NCBI RefSeq assembly: GCF_021390575.1
Contig: NZ_JAJEJQ010000001.1
Location: forward strand, 1,836,501-1,900,500
DNA length: 64,000 nt
Direction: 5' to 3'
Source: Paraburkholderia adhaesiva
GTDB taxonomy: Bacteria; Pseudomonadota; Gammaproteobacteria; Burkholderiales; Burkholderiaceae
A program made the position numbers and the translations under genes. Below, piece after piece: positions 25,755 to 34,396 of the stretch. Numbering within the stretch: the stretch's first letter is position 1; every line of letters begins with the position of its first letter. A model generated the notes under the pieces. It was not told where the DNA came from, ran no database searches, and was given only the letters and a program-made list of their open reading frames with translations.

Positions 25755-26420
25755 TTATGCCTGGCCGCGGGCGTGACGCGCGGCGGCGAGGATCAGGTCG
25801 GCGGCGGCCTGTGGCCCGTCGCGGTCCTGGACGCCGCCATCCGTGCCGATATCGGGCAAGGCCACGCCCGCCATGCGCGCGCGCAGCGTGGCAGCGTCTG
25901 CGCCCGCGCGTGCATCGCCCGATGCAATGGCGGTTAGCAGTGCGACCGCATCGGCGCTTGCCATGCCGGTATCAAAGGCCAGGTGCGCGGCCACATCGGG
26001 ACGGCGGGCCGCGGCAGCACAGCGGAAAATCCGCGCGCAACGGGCACGCTCGGCAACGCGTGCGGCCTTACGGCTGTCGCTGTCTTCGTCCTTGTCGTCG
26101 TCACCTTCGGCGCGCGCTTCGTCGCCTTCGTCGTCATCCTGCGCGCGGGCCTTGCGGCCACGCTTGCCGCGGCGCGAGCGCTCGCTGTCCTTGTCTTCGT
26201 CTTCCTTGTCGTCGTCGTCGGCGCGGCCCTTCGGACAGTTCGCCTTGCCCGCCTTGCGGCCCTTGCGGCTGTCCTTATCGTCGCCCTTGTCGTCCTTGCG
26301 GTCTTCGTCGTCTTCGGCGCGTGCGCTGTCGTCGTCGTCATCGGATTGCGCGGCGGGTGCATGCGCGAGCGGTCCAAGCAAATGCGCGAAACGCGCGGCG
26401 GTAGTGTGAAAAGCGCCCAT
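25755..26420 (-). CDS. Charge-rich scaffold-like protein
   Basis: The 221-aa protein has an extremely acidic and basic low-complexity middle (about 20-130; runs of D, E, K and R). Its C-terminus (SRKAARVAERARCARIFRC, then AHLAFDTGMASADAVALL) resembles the C-terminal scaffold segment of lambda C/Nu3-type proteins. It lies between the prohead protease and gpD, exactly where lambda Nu3 maps. I infer a scaffolding protein encoded separately from the protease. Confidence 0.6.
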   Translation of the reverse strand: MGAFHTTAARFAHLLGPLAHAPAAQSDDDDDSARAEDDEDRKDDKGDDKDSRKGRKAGKANCPKGRADDDDKEDEDKDSERSRRGKRGRKARAQDDDEGDEARAEGDDDKDEDSDSRKAARVAERARCARIFRCAAAARRPDVAAHLAFDTGMASADAVALLTAIASGDARAGADAATLRARMAGVALPDIGTDGGVQDRDGPQAAADLILAAARHARGQA

Positions 26421-26442
26421 GATCGAATCTCCCTGGGTTACG

Positions 26443-27342
26443 TCAGGATGCGAGCGTGCGCAATAGCGCGGCGAAGGCTTCGTCGGGAGCCGCGACGGCA
26501 TCGGCCAGGCCCGCGGCCACACCGCGCGCGCCCTGGTATGAGGCGGCCTGCATGGCGCGCACGGCAGCGGGCGATATGTCCCGGTTGCGCGCCACGGTCG
26601 CGATGAACAGATCCGCGGTCGTGTCGATATCGGCTTGCATGCGTTCGCGCGCTTCGTCCGAGAGTGGCAATTGCGGGTAGCCGTCCAGCTTGCGGTCGCC
26701 CGAAGTCACGAACGTCACCTTTAGCCCGGCATCGGTTAGCGCTTGCGACCAATCGACATGCATCCACACAACGCCGATAGAACCCGTGCCGCCCGTGCGC
26801 GGAACCGTGATACGGTCGGCCGCGCTCGCGATGGCATAGGCGGCGCTGTAGGCGTTTTCGCCGAGAATCGCCCACACGGGTTTCTCGCCGCGCGTGGCGT
26901 GGATCACGTCCGCGAGGTCGAATGCGCCCGCGACTTCGCCGCCCGGCGAATCAATGTCAAGTGCCACGGCACGCACGCGCGAATCGGCAAGCGCGGAAAG
27001 GTAGTTTTGCCGGATACCGTCATAGCCCGTCATGCCCGATTCCGGTTGCAGCGTGCCGAGCCGATGCACCAAGGTTCCCTGTACGGGAATCACCGCGACG
27101 CCCGCGAGTACGTCGTAACCGGATACCGGCGCGGCTACGTTGCGCGGCGCTTCGTCTTCGTCAGCAAAGGCACGCGCGGGCATGCGTTCGCCCGTGTCTA
27201 TCTGCACAATCCCCAGGCGTTCCGCAAGCGCCGCGACGATGATTTCGGCCTTGGCGGGATGAATGGCGAGCGGCACATTAAAGAGGCGCTGCGCAAGATG
27301 CCCGAAGCGCGGGGGCGTCGCGTTCATGGTCCGTTGCTGCAT
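26443..27342 (-). CDS. S49 family prohead protease
   Basis: The 299-aa protein belongs to the SppA/lambda gpC family: VAVIPVQGTLVHR, then VRAVALDIDSPGGEVAGAFD, the nucleophile Ser166 in ENAYSAAYAIASAADRI, and Lys218 in SGDRKLDG. It matures the prohead by cleaving scaffold or portal. Its start lies three bases after the portal stop. ATG 27327 is an alternative. The scaffold portion found at the C-terminus in many relatives is here the next gene. Confidence 0.9.
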   Translation of the reverse strand: MQQRTMNATPPRFGHLAQRLFNVPLAIHPAKAEIIVAALAERLGIVQIDTGERMPARAFADEDEAPRNVAAPVSGYDVLAGVAVIPVQGTLVHRLGTLQPESGMTGYDGIRQNYLSALADSRVRAVALDIDSPGGEVAGAFDLADVIHATRGEKPVWAILGENAYSAAYAIASAADRITVPRTGGTGSIGVVWMHVDWSQALTDAGLKVTFVTSGDRKLDGYPQLPLSDEARERMQADIDTTADLFIATVARNRDISPAAVRAMQAASYQGARGVAAGLADAVAAPDEAFAALLRTLAS

Positions 27343-27344
27343 GA

Positions 27345-28979
27345 TTACTGCGGCTCAGGGCGTTGCGGCGTGCGCGCGGCAATGTTCGCGGGCGTCAGTC
27401 CCGCCCATTCGGGCAATGCCAGGCCGCGCGCGTTGAATGCATCGACTTCGCGTTTTCGCTGGTCGAGCATGTCTTCCCAGTCTTCGCCCGTGTTTTCAGC
27501 GCATTCGATTTCGAGTGTCGAGAGGCCCGCATCCATGCCAAGCACCGCCCCCTGTTTCTCTGCAACGGGATCAATCCAGCCACGGCCGGGACCGATCCAC
27601 GTACAGCGCGCATACGCGCCGCGCGCGTCAATGAATGCCGGCGCGTTATCTGGCAGCGGTAAATCATCGACTTCGAGCGCTTCTTCGACAAACGCGGCGC
27701 GGATCGGATACGCAAAGCCGTTTGCGAAGTCGGCGCGGCGACGCGTGAGGGTCTTCCACGCTTCGAGCAGACCGGCGCGCGCCGATGAATAGTTCACGTC
27801 GCTCCAGTCCTGCGAAAGCTGTTGCGCACTGACGCCTAGGCACGCGGCGACATTGCGTAATGCGGCCCCTTCGAAGTCGCGAAAATTGGAGGTCGGCCGC
27901 ACCGCGCTAACCGTGTTGATTTTCTCGCCGGTAAAGAGCGCCGGAATGCGCACGCCGCCAAGCATCAAGCGGCGTTCGTTGTGAAAGTCGCTGCGCAATT
28001 TCTGGTAGCCCTTGAGTTCCGCGCAATCGCCGAGGGCGTCTTCGACAAACTGCGGATCGAACGGGCTTTCGACATACGCCGAAAAAATCGCGTTGACGAT
28101 GGCGCTTTCAAGTTCCGTCGCGTCGTACTTGATAAGCATCTTGAGGCGGTCGAGTACCGGCGTAAAAACGCCCGCGCCGCCGCGGTGCTGGTCTGCGCGG
28201 TCGTGTTCGAAGTCGTGGACGATCACGGGACGCCCCCATGTGGTTTCGCGCGGTACGCGCTTCCACTCCATCATTTTTGGCCCGGAAAACCAGTCCGATT
28301 GGTGCGCCTGTCGAATCCAGTACGCAATGGCCGCGCCGCGCGTGTCGAGTTCGACGCCGCCGCGCGTGAACTGTTGATCGAACATGAGGTAAGGATTCGA
28401 GAGCCGGTCAGGGTCGATCAGTTGCAAGGCGGTTGCGTACTGCGCACGGCCCGGCGCGACACGATCAGGGAGCCAGTGCAGCATGGCGAGCGCGTCGCCG
28501 TCGATCAGCTTGTGCCGGAACGCGAGGCGGAATATCTGCGATATCGTGAGGTTGCGCTGTATGTCGCAATAGCGGTTTACGTCATTGGCCCAGGCACGCC
28601 AACGCGCGTCCAGTGCGCGGCCGAATTCATCGGCCCAGCTCGAATCAAACGCGGGATTGCCGCTCAGGTACGCGAGCGCGCGAAAATCAGGCTTCGATAT
28701 CGGGCGGAAATTGGCACCAATGGCATTGTCGAGAATGCGCGTTACGCCGCCGCTCGCCCATCCGTCATTGCGTACCAGGTCGCGCACGCGCGACACGATG
28801 CGGTCGCGGTACGGGTTTAGCTCGATATCGGGCGAACCTAACCACGGCATCCACGCGGCTAACTCCGGGTTAAGCGCGTCCGCTGCGTCATAAGGCGTCG
28901 TGCCCGCGAGCATCGCCAGTACGCGCGAACGTTCGGGGAATGGCCGCCCGTTGGCATCGAGTATCTGGACGGCGGACAC
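27345..28979 (-). CDS. Portal protein, lambda family
   Basis: The 544-aa protein matches lambda gpB-type portals in length and sequence: SRVRDLVRNDGWASGGVTRILDNAIG (about 65-90), HKLIDGDALAMLHW, and EWKRVPRETTWGRPVIVHDFEHDR-like core segments. The dodecameric portal is the DNA entry vertex. It follows gpW and precedes the protease, as in lambda. Confidence 0.92.
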   Translation of the reverse strand: MSAVQILDANGRPFPERSRVLAMLAGTTPYDAADALNPELAAWMPWLGSPDIELNPYRDRIVSRVRDLVRNDGWASGGVTRILDNAIGANFRPISKPDFRALAYLSGNPAFDSSWADEFGRALDARWRAWANDVNRYCDIQRNLTISQIFRLAFRHKLIDGDALAMLHWLPDRVAPGRAQYATALQLIDPDRLSNPYLMFDQQFTRGGVELDTRGAAIAYWIRQAHQSDWFSGPKMMEWKRVPRETTWGRPVIVHDFEHDRADQHRGGAGVFTPVLDRLKMLIKYDATELESAIVNAIFSAYVESPFDPQFVEDALGDCAELKGYQKLRSDFHNERRLMLGGVRIPALFTGEKINTVSAVRPTSNFRDFEGAALRNVAACLGVSAQQLSQDWSDVNYSSARAGLLEAWKTLTRRRADFANGFAYPIRAAFVEEALEVDDLPLPDNAPAFIDARGAYARCTWIGPGRGWIDPVAEKQGAVLGMDAGLSTLEIECAENTGEDWEDMLDQRKREVDAFNARGLALPEWAGLTPANIAARTPQRPEPQ

Positions 28980-29057
28980 GAGAAATTGCTATCGCAGCGC
29001 ACTTAAATGCGTATGTTAGACTTTATTTCGGGTCAACCAATGTGTAAGGAAAGCGCT

Positions 29058-29615
29058 GTGGAAACACTAAAAGAAGACGACATTAATCGCCTGAAAGATT
29101 TGATGTGGGTGCTCACGGATATCAGGATTGACATTACGGCCGCCGTATATTTTTTCAATAGAATTGTTATAAATGGTGGACTTGATAAAAGAGACTTGGT
29201 GGGGCCAAATAGAGTCTGCTTTCATACAATCGTATTGCAAATGTGCCGGTTCCGTGAAGCGTGGGACCACTATGGAAAATCTACTCGAAAGTTTCTACCG
29301 AAAGAATTGTGCAAGGCGGCTAATTTAATCAAAATATGTGTTGAAGACAGAGGCTACTACCGCTATCGAAGCAGTTATCTTGCTCATGCCATCTCGGATA
29401 AAACGAAACGCCCCGTTTTGTACAAAGATGCGGTTCCAGCGCTAAAGAAAATCGTCGGCTACGTAGACGGCGATGATTTGCGCGAAAAAATGATTGCGTA
29501 TTGCAATTGGATTTGTAGTGACGATGACGATTGTGTTAGTCAAACGATTGGTGCTTGCATATCTGAAATCTTAAAGCTAACAGGCCCTGTAGAGCATCGC
29601 AGCAAGCACGTCTAG
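29058..29615 (+). CDS. Plus-strand moron of unknown function in the head operon
   Basis: The product is 185 aa from GTG 29058, which has AAGGA seven bases upstream; in-frame ATGs at 29007 and 29040 lack an SD. The gene is AT-rich and reads against the late operon, between portal and gpW. The protein is mostly helical, with Cys and Tyr clusters (CFHTIVLQMCRFREAW, EDRGYYRYRSSYLAHA). I do not recognise it. Base composition and orientation indicate recent transfer, possibly for host fitness or superinfection exclusion. Confidence 0.65.
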   Translation: METLKEDDINRLKDLMWVLTDIRIDITAAVYFFNRIVINGGLDKRDLVGPNRVCFHTIVLQMCRFREAWDHYGKSTRKFLPKELCKAANLIKICVEDRGYYRYRSSYLAHAISDKTKRPVLYKDAVPALKKIVGYVDGDDLREKMIAYCNWICSDDDDCVSQTIGACISEILKLTGPVEHRSKHV

Positions 29616-29911
29616 CGATACCAGAAACGCACGGGCGCGCGGCCCCGGCAAATGATGCCTAGCTGTTGCTGTAATTGCCGGATGAACGCCGCGAGCATGG
29701 CGGGATTCGCCGCGGTATAGGTCACGCTGCGCGTCCCGTCGCCCTGGGTATAGCTGAATGAAACACCTTGCCCGCCCGTCATAAGCCGCACATAGGCCGC
29801 CTGGGCTGCGTCAAGCGCGGCCTGTAGCTGCGCTGTCGTCATGCCCGCGAACAGGCTTTTCGACGGGTCGAAACAGCACGGCCGGAACATGGGCGTATAG
29901 GGCGTGTACAT
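29612..29911 (-). CDS. Head-tail joining protein, lambda gpW family
   Basis: The 99-aa protein has the gpW core: TTAQLQAALDAAQAAYVRLMTGGQ, then VSFSYTQGDGTRSVTYTAAN and a C-terminal helix. gpW plugs the portal and completes the head. It sits between the large terminase and the portal, as in lambda. Confidence 0.85.
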   Translation of the reverse strand: MYTPYTPMFRPCCFDPSKSLFAGMTTAQLQAALDAAQAAYVRLMTGGQGVSFSYTQGDGTRSVTYTAANPAMLAAFIRQLQQQLGIICRGRAPVRFWYR

Positions 29912-29914
29912 GAT

Positions 29915-31960
29915 TCAGGCCAGTTGCGATATCAGCGAATGCGCGCCGCCCGATGAACGCGGGCCATCCGACCCGGCGTCGCCATACGCCGCGGCGGCAC
30001 GATCGGTAAAGACATTCAGACGCAAGCCAAAATGCAGCAGACCGCACAGCGCGGCATACGCATAGACACGACAATCGAGCGCTTCATTCGCGCGGCCTGC
30101 TGGCAGTTCCCACACATAGAACTTGTGGCCCGCCACTTCTTTCACGATGATTCGCTCTGCGGTCAATTGCGCGTAATAGTTGCGGTCGCGGTCGGCGGGA
30201 AAGTGCATGAAGCCGGGGCCGGGTTGATCTAGCGCGAGCCGGTCGCGTATCGAATCCTTGGCGGCATTGACGCCGAGAATCACGGGGCGGTAACTCGCCT
30301 TGGTGCGACGTGTCGGCTTCTTCGTCGGCCATACCGGCGAGCGTTGCCCCGTGCGCGCGCTTTCGCCCTTGATCGCCCACACACGGCGGCCGATACGCTC
30401 TTTGGCAAAGGCATAGACGCTTTGCGTGGCGTGCCCGCCCGAATCAATGCACGCAGCCATGATCGAGAACGGGCGGCCATCATCGCGCCGCCAGGTCTGC
30501 ATGAGCGCGGCATCGACTTCGTGCCACAGATCCGGCGCGGATGGATCGCCTTCGATCACGTCATAGGCGATAGACCATGATTCCTCGTCCTTTCCCCATC
30601 CGACAACTTCCATTTCCACGCGGTCACTCTGTACGTCAATTCCGGCCGTCAGCACGCCGACACCGGCCGGCACTTCGCCGGGCCAATGTTCCGCACGCGC
30701 CGCGAGCACTTCGAGCTTGACTTCCTTCCCCGCGCGCACGCGGTAGGGTTGCCCGGCCTGTGTGTTCCACCAGACCTGTTTAAGCGTTTCGTCCGTGTGC
30801 GCCGCGAGCCACTTCACTGCGATTTCGGCGGGCCGGTCTTTCGCCCACGGCGAATAGAGCTTCGAGGCCGTGAATCCAGCGTGCCGGTTATCGACCGGCC
30901 ACGCGCCGCATTTCGGGCACTTCACGCGATAGACCGCGTACAGGTCCGACGCCCACCAGGTCCAGACAGCATCGAGGGCGGCTTCATGCCCGGCGCACGG
31001 ATCGAGCGCGCGCCATGCGTTCGCATACTCTTCGAGCGGTTCGTGATGCACGCCGCAACACGTATAAGGCGCGGTCTGATGCCATCGCGCGGTCGCGAGC
31101 GCGCGCAAGCGTTGCGCTTCGCTCCACTGTGCGCCGCACGCTTCGCAATAGATGCGCGCGGTCTTCGGTAAATGCCGCGTTTCGTCTTCGGCATCGCGCG
31201 CCCATTTCACATGGCTGAAAAACTCCAGGAACTGGCGATGCCCGCAATGTGGACACGCGACGGACGCGCGGCGTTGATCGGATTCCGCGTAGGCGCTCGC
31301 GATGCGGCTTTGCCCTTCGATGGTCGGCGAGCACGCACGGATGGAAAGCCAGTTGGCAAAAGTTGCCGTGCGCTCTTCGGCGAGCGCGATCGGTTCGCCT
31401 TCGCGCGTCAACGGGTATTTGTCGATTTCATCCGAAAGCACGACGCGCACCGGCCGCCGCGCCAGGTTGTCCGGCGAACCCGCGCCCGCGAGCGCGAGAA
31501 AGCCCCCAGGAAACGACTTGAACAGCAACGTCTCTTCGGCATTGCGCATGCGCCGCGTGCCGATCAGGTCACGCAATACGGGCGTGACGCGCACCATCGT
31601 TGCGATACGCTCTTTCGAGAACTGGAGTGCGGCGTCTTCCTTCGGCTGCAACAGCAGGATCGGGCACGGGTCCAGGTGCGCGAAGTAGCCCGTTACGTTT
31701 TCGAGCAACGCCGTTTTCAAAAGCTGCGTGCAAAACATGGCCGATATCACATGCACGCCCGGTTCCGTCACGGCAAGCATGGCCCCGCGCGCAACTTCGA
31801 CCGTGGACGTATGCCACTTTCCGGCCGTACTCCCGGCTTCACGCGCGAGATAGCGGAACCGGTCGGCCCATGCGGCAACGGACAGGCGCAGCGGCGGCGT
31901 GAGTCCACGACGCGCGGCCCGGCGTAGCGCCTCAGCCTTCGGGGCTTGTCCGGGTTCCAT
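29915..31960 (-). CDS. Terminase large subunit, GpA family
   Basis: The 681-aa protein belongs to the lambda gpA family of packaging ATPase/nucleases. Evidence includes GKWHTSTVEVARGAML near the adenine-binding region, the acidic VVLSDEIDKYP segment (Walker B-like, about 170-180), two zinc-type CxxC pairs (ACPHCGH and YCEACGA), and the nuclease-domain aspartates in VLTAGIDVQSDRVEMEVVGWG. It cuts and pumps phage DNA. A small plus-strand gene lies between it and the small subunit. Confidence 0.93.
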   Translation of the reverse strand: MEPGQAPKAEALRRAARRGLTPPLRLSVAAWADRFRYLAREAGSTAGKWHTSTVEVARGAMLAVTEPGVHVISAMFCTQLLKTALLENVTGYFAHLDPCPILLLQPKEDAALQFSKERIATMVRVTPVLRDLIGTRRMRNAEETLLFKSFPGGFLALAGAGSPDNLARRPVRVVLSDEIDKYPLTREGEPIALAEERTATFANWLSIRACSPTIEGQSRIASAYAESDQRRASVACPHCGHRQFLEFFSHVKWARDAEDETRHLPKTARIYCEACGAQWSEAQRLRALATARWHQTAPYTCCGVHHEPLEEYANAWRALDPCAGHEAALDAVWTWWASDLYAVYRVKCPKCGAWPVDNRHAGFTASKLYSPWAKDRPAEIAVKWLAAHTDETLKQVWWNTQAGQPYRVRAGKEVKLEVLAARAEHWPGEVPAGVGVLTAGIDVQSDRVEMEVVGWGKDEESWSIAYDVIEGDPSAPDLWHEVDAALMQTWRRDDGRPFSIMAACIDSGGHATQSVYAFAKERIGRRVWAIKGESARTGQRSPVWPTKKPTRRTKASYRPVILGVNAAKDSIRDRLALDQPGPGFMHFPADRDRNYYAQLTAERIIVKEVAGHKFYVWELPAGRANEALDCRVYAYAALCGLLHFGLRLNVFTDRAAAAYGDAGSDGPRSSGGAHSLISQLA

Positions 31961-32051
31961 ATGTCCGTCTGTAGCGGCGTGCTATAGTCTCGCGCCGCCT
32001 GGATATCCCGGCGCGCGCAGCGCAAACTGGCAGCCGGAAAGACGGCCGGAA

Positions 32052-32077
32052 AAGCCGATCTTGTGATCGGCTTTTTT
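32052..32077 (+). terminator. Hairpin-T terminator between terminase genes
   Basis: A 9-bp perfect stem (AAGCCGATC/GATCGGCTT, loop TTGT) is followed by T6 on the plus strand. No plus-strand gene ends just before it, so it may attenuate transcription into the small gene at 32098 or block antisense reading. Confidence 0.65.
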
Positions 32078-32097
32078 GTTTTCACTTGCGAGAGACC

Positions 32098-32286
32098 ATG
32101 AAAGAACAAGCCCCGCGTCAACTCAACCCGATCGACCGCGCCGAGGCAATGGAACAGCTCATCGCGCTAACCGAATTCATTCTTGGTGACGGACGCAAGG
32201 CGTTCGCCACACTGAGCGCGCACACGCGCAACGAGCTGGAAGACCTGTATTCGAGACTGGCGGCAGACGTTAAGGCGACGATCTAG
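32098..32286 (+). CDS. Small helical protein, opposite strand between terminase genes
   Basis: The 62-aa protein starts MKEQAPRQ and is predicted all-helical (AEAMEQLIALTEFILG, ELEDLYSRLAADVKATI). It reads against the terminase genes, in the 330-bp gap between them. The family is unrecognised. Good hydrophobic periodicity and a stop just before the terS stop make it a plausible gene. Confidence 0.5.
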   Translation: MKEQAPRQLNPIDRAEAMEQLIALTEFILGDGRKAFATLSAHTRNELEDLYSRLAADVKATI

Positions 32287-32290
32287 CGCG

Positions 32291-32887
32291 TCAGGCGTCT
32301 GAGCGCCTGAAATCGGTTTGCGGTTCACCAAGGCCATCCAGGTGCGATTGCACATGGGCGGCAAGCACGACGCCCAGGCGCTCCACGTCTTCGAAGTCGA
32401 GGTCGGCCGCAATCAGCGGCGCGACGCGTGCGGGCCAGTTGAGCCACGCATCGCGCACGCCCCGGAACAGTTCGAAGACGGTTTCTTCGGCGGCGGCGAG
32501 GTCGATGACAGCGCCCGCCTTGATGGAGTATTCAAGCTGGCGCAACAGCGCCAGATAGTTTTCCTTGATCCGCAAGGCGTCCGAATATGAAGCGCCGTTT
32601 AGCACGCGCTCAGTAACGGCCGCCGCCTGTTGCTCAAACAGGCGTAACGCATCGTCTACGCTCGCCGCGGTGCTCGCCGTGCTTGTCGCATCGTTGTCCT
32701 GGGACACTTGCGGGGCGCGTTGCCGTGTGCGCCGGTTCGCGCGTCGCCATGTCGATGTGAGTTGCGCAGCGTCGAGCTTGCCGCCGTTGTCCCGCGTGAG
32801 CGTGCCGCGTTCGATCGCGCGGCGTACCTGCTTCACGTCGCAACCGGCGCGGCGCGCAAATTCCATTGCGCTGATTCGCTCGCCCAT
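32291..32887 (-). CDS. Terminase small subunit, Nu1-like
   Basis: The 198-aa protein has an N-terminal winged-HTH-like segment (ISAMEFARRAGCDVKQVRRAIERG, about 5-28) for packaging-site recognition. A polar linker and a helical oligomerisation region follow (RIKENYLALLRQLEYSIKAGAVI). Length and domain order resemble lambda Nu1. It is upstream of the GpA gene in the same direction. The 170-bp gap on its 5' side is a likely cos region. Confidence 0.78.
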   Translation of the reverse strand: MGERISAMEFARRAGCDVKQVRRAIERGTLTRDNGGKLDAAQLTSTWRRANRRTRQRAPQVSQDNDATSTASTAASVDDALRLFEQQAAAVTERVLNGASYSDALRIKENYLALLRQLEYSIKAGAVIDLAAAEETVFELFRGVRDAWLNWPARVAPLIAADLDFEDVERLGVVLAAHVQSHLDGLGEPQTDFRRSDA

Positions 32888-33056
32888 GCCGTGTCCCAGG
32901 ACAATTTTTTGAGGTCGTAGCTACCCGAAATCCGGGGTTCTTCGCGTTCCGCGCAACAATTCCCGCACGGAAGTACCTTTTGCGCCAGGGGCGTGTTGAC
33001 CCTTGCAAAAATCAGGGAGTTCCTTTACCGCGAGGGGCATTTCCTGCGCGTCTCAG

Positions 33057-33638
33057 TCATTTGCGCTTCGATTCCGCCCACTTGATTTCGTGGTCGAGAA
33101 TCGCCGGAAATTTGCTATCGACCAGGTGCGCCAATTGCTTTTTTACGGCTTCGTTGCCGACCGCATCGGGAATTGCAGGGCCGAACAGTTCGCGAATCGG
33201 TAAGCCGCTCCAATAGGTTTTGCCGTTCTTCGTGACGCGTTTGTGTGCTTTGCCAACGCGCATGAAAACGCCTGTATGCCCGCTTTCCATTGTCGCGACG
33301 AATGCATGCTTGATCGTCTTGCGGCCGTTCTTCACGCGCACCGATGCGCCCGCCCTGGTCTGTTTCGCGCTGTACTCAGCTAACGGGATCGGCCGCCCGG
33401 TTGCCTTGAGCGTCGCAACCGGCTGTTTGGGATTCGCGCGTCGCAGCGCAAGCGCCTTGCGGATGGTCGAAGCCTTGAGGTTGTAGCCCACGGCGCGCAC
33501 TTCGCGCACGGCAGCAGTACGGGCCTGTAGGGCGGTCTTGTTCACGGCCCGCGCCATCGCGCGCGCCACGTCGCGCGAAGACGGCAGAAGCGGAGCGCCG
33601 CCGCCTTGCCCGCCGACGCGGATTAACAGGCCGCCCAT
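33057..33638 (-). CDS. Prophage minor tail protein Z family
   Basis: The 193-aa basic protein matches the gpZ family: RAMARAVNKTALQARTAAVREV, then a Lys-rich beta region with FVATMESGHTGVFMRVGK and a helical end. gpZ helps join tail to head. Its position upstream of the small terminase, away from other tail genes, is unusual. Confidence 0.72.
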   Translation of the reverse strand: MGGLLIRVGGQGGGAPLLPSSRDVARAMARAVNKTALQARTAAVREVRAVGYNLKASTIRKALALRRANPKQPVATLKATGRPIPLAEYSAKQTRAGASVRVKNGRKTIKHAFVATMESGHTGVFMRVGKAHKRVTKNGKTYWSGLPIRELFGPAIPDAVGNEAVKKQLAHLVDSKFPAILDHEIKWAESKRK

Positions 33639-33675
33639 GATCGATTCAATGCGTTTTGGGTAAAGTGACTGGAGC

Positions 33676-33703
33676 TTGACACTAGTTAACGTTACGATAT
33701 TGC
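33676..33703 (+). promoter_or_regulatory. Strong predicted promoter ahead of structured RNA
   Basis: A consensus -35 TTGACA (33676-33681) is followed after 16 bp by TATTGC (33698-33703). The spacer contains the palindrome GTTAAC, which may be an operator. It points into the gene-free structured stretch at 33779-33985. Confidence 0.55.
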
Positions 33704-33778
33704 CCGCCGGAATTTGCTTGCTGTAGATTCGGGAACGCCGCCAGATGCAACGGTGGTACAGGCTGTGGTGGCCTGTGT

Positions 33779-33985
33779 AGCAAAACTTCGCAAACCCGCG
33801 TACCGGCTTAGGTCGGTACGCGTCATGCCTTTGCGCGTCTGTCTTTCAATGGGCGGGCCGTGGCAGGGAGACTCACGTCTCGGTCGTTGGTTTGCGAAGC
33901 CGCTACGTGGGACACCACCTTCCTGTCACTGTGCCCGTCCACCCTCACGCGTGGGCCGGGCCGTTTCCATACCCGAAACGGACGG
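33779..33985 (+). ncRNA. Candidate structured phage RNA (c4-like antisense RNA)
   Basis: The 350 bases between 33639 and 33989 hold no convincing gene but a dense RNA fold. CTTCGCAAACC (33786-33796) pairs with GGTTTGCGAAG (33889-33899), enclosing a 9-bp hairpin CGCGTACCG/CGGTACGCG (33797-33822) and GAGAC/GTCTC (33868-33881). CCGTTTC/GAAACGG (33961-33981) forms another hairpin just before the next start codon. A promoter-like sequence precedes it. The layout recalls the c4 antisense RNAs of P1-type phages, which silence antirepressor genes. That assignment is from memory of the pattern and unverified. Confidence 0.5.
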
Positions 33986-33989
33986 ATTC

Positions 33990-34307
33990 ATGGCAGACAC
34001 TTCTACCCGCACGCCCGGCATTACTTGCCCGCACGATCGCATCGCCATACTTGAAGACCTTGTAGAGTTTCATTCGCAACGGAGCATCGAAAGCGCACAC
34101 CTGTTGCTTCGCATCGCCGCCGACCTGGATAACGAAGGTCTTGAAACGCTTTCCATCAAAGAGCTACGCGCAATCATCGGCCTTGCAGGTAGAAATCTGA
34201 AACAGGCCGCGCACGAACTGGCACGCGGCAATCTGAATACTGAAAGCACCCTGGAGGCGCTAAAGCGCTGGCCGTTCATGGTCCAGCAATCCCGGATGCT
34301 CTCATGA
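33990..34307 (+). CDS. Hypothetical helical phage protein
   Basis: This is a 105-aa soluble helical protein (MADTSTRTPGITCPHDR start; LVEFHSQRSIESAHLLLRIAADLD helix). There is no SD; instead a 7-bp hairpin ends nine bases before the ATG, so translation may depend on the RNA structure upstream. It overlaps the tiny membrane peptide gene by ATGA. The family is not recognised. Confidence 0.55.
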   Translation: MADTSTRTPGITCPHDRIAILEDLVEFHSQRSIESAHLLLRIAADLDNEGLETLSIKELRAIIGLAGRNLKQAAHELARGNLNTESTLEALKRWPFMVQQSRMLS

Positions 34308-34390
34308 GCGCAGCTTTCCTCACTTCGCTTGCGGTCGGGTTCGTTGTGGGCGTGTTTGCCGTGCTGTTCGTGCGCGGCGCAAGCCATTAG
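34304..34390 (+). CDS. 28-residue single-pass membrane peptide
   Basis: ATG 34304 overlaps the previous stop (ATGA). The peptide MSAAFLTSLAVGFVVGVFAV continues with a short RGASH tail, giving one transmembrane helix with a positive end. Small peptides like this in phage accessory operons can act as toxins, holin modulators or exclusion factors. Coupled translation supports it as real; function is unknown. Confidence 0.45.
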   Translation: MSAAFLTSLAVGFVVGVFAVLFVRGASH

Positions 34391-34396
34391 GCCGCC

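Noticed and set aside
25757-26606. Several long plus-strand frames opposite the scaffold-like gene
   Set aside because: They arise from the high-GC low-complexity Asp/Lys/Arg codons; the minus-strand frame has SD-side context and lambda-like position.
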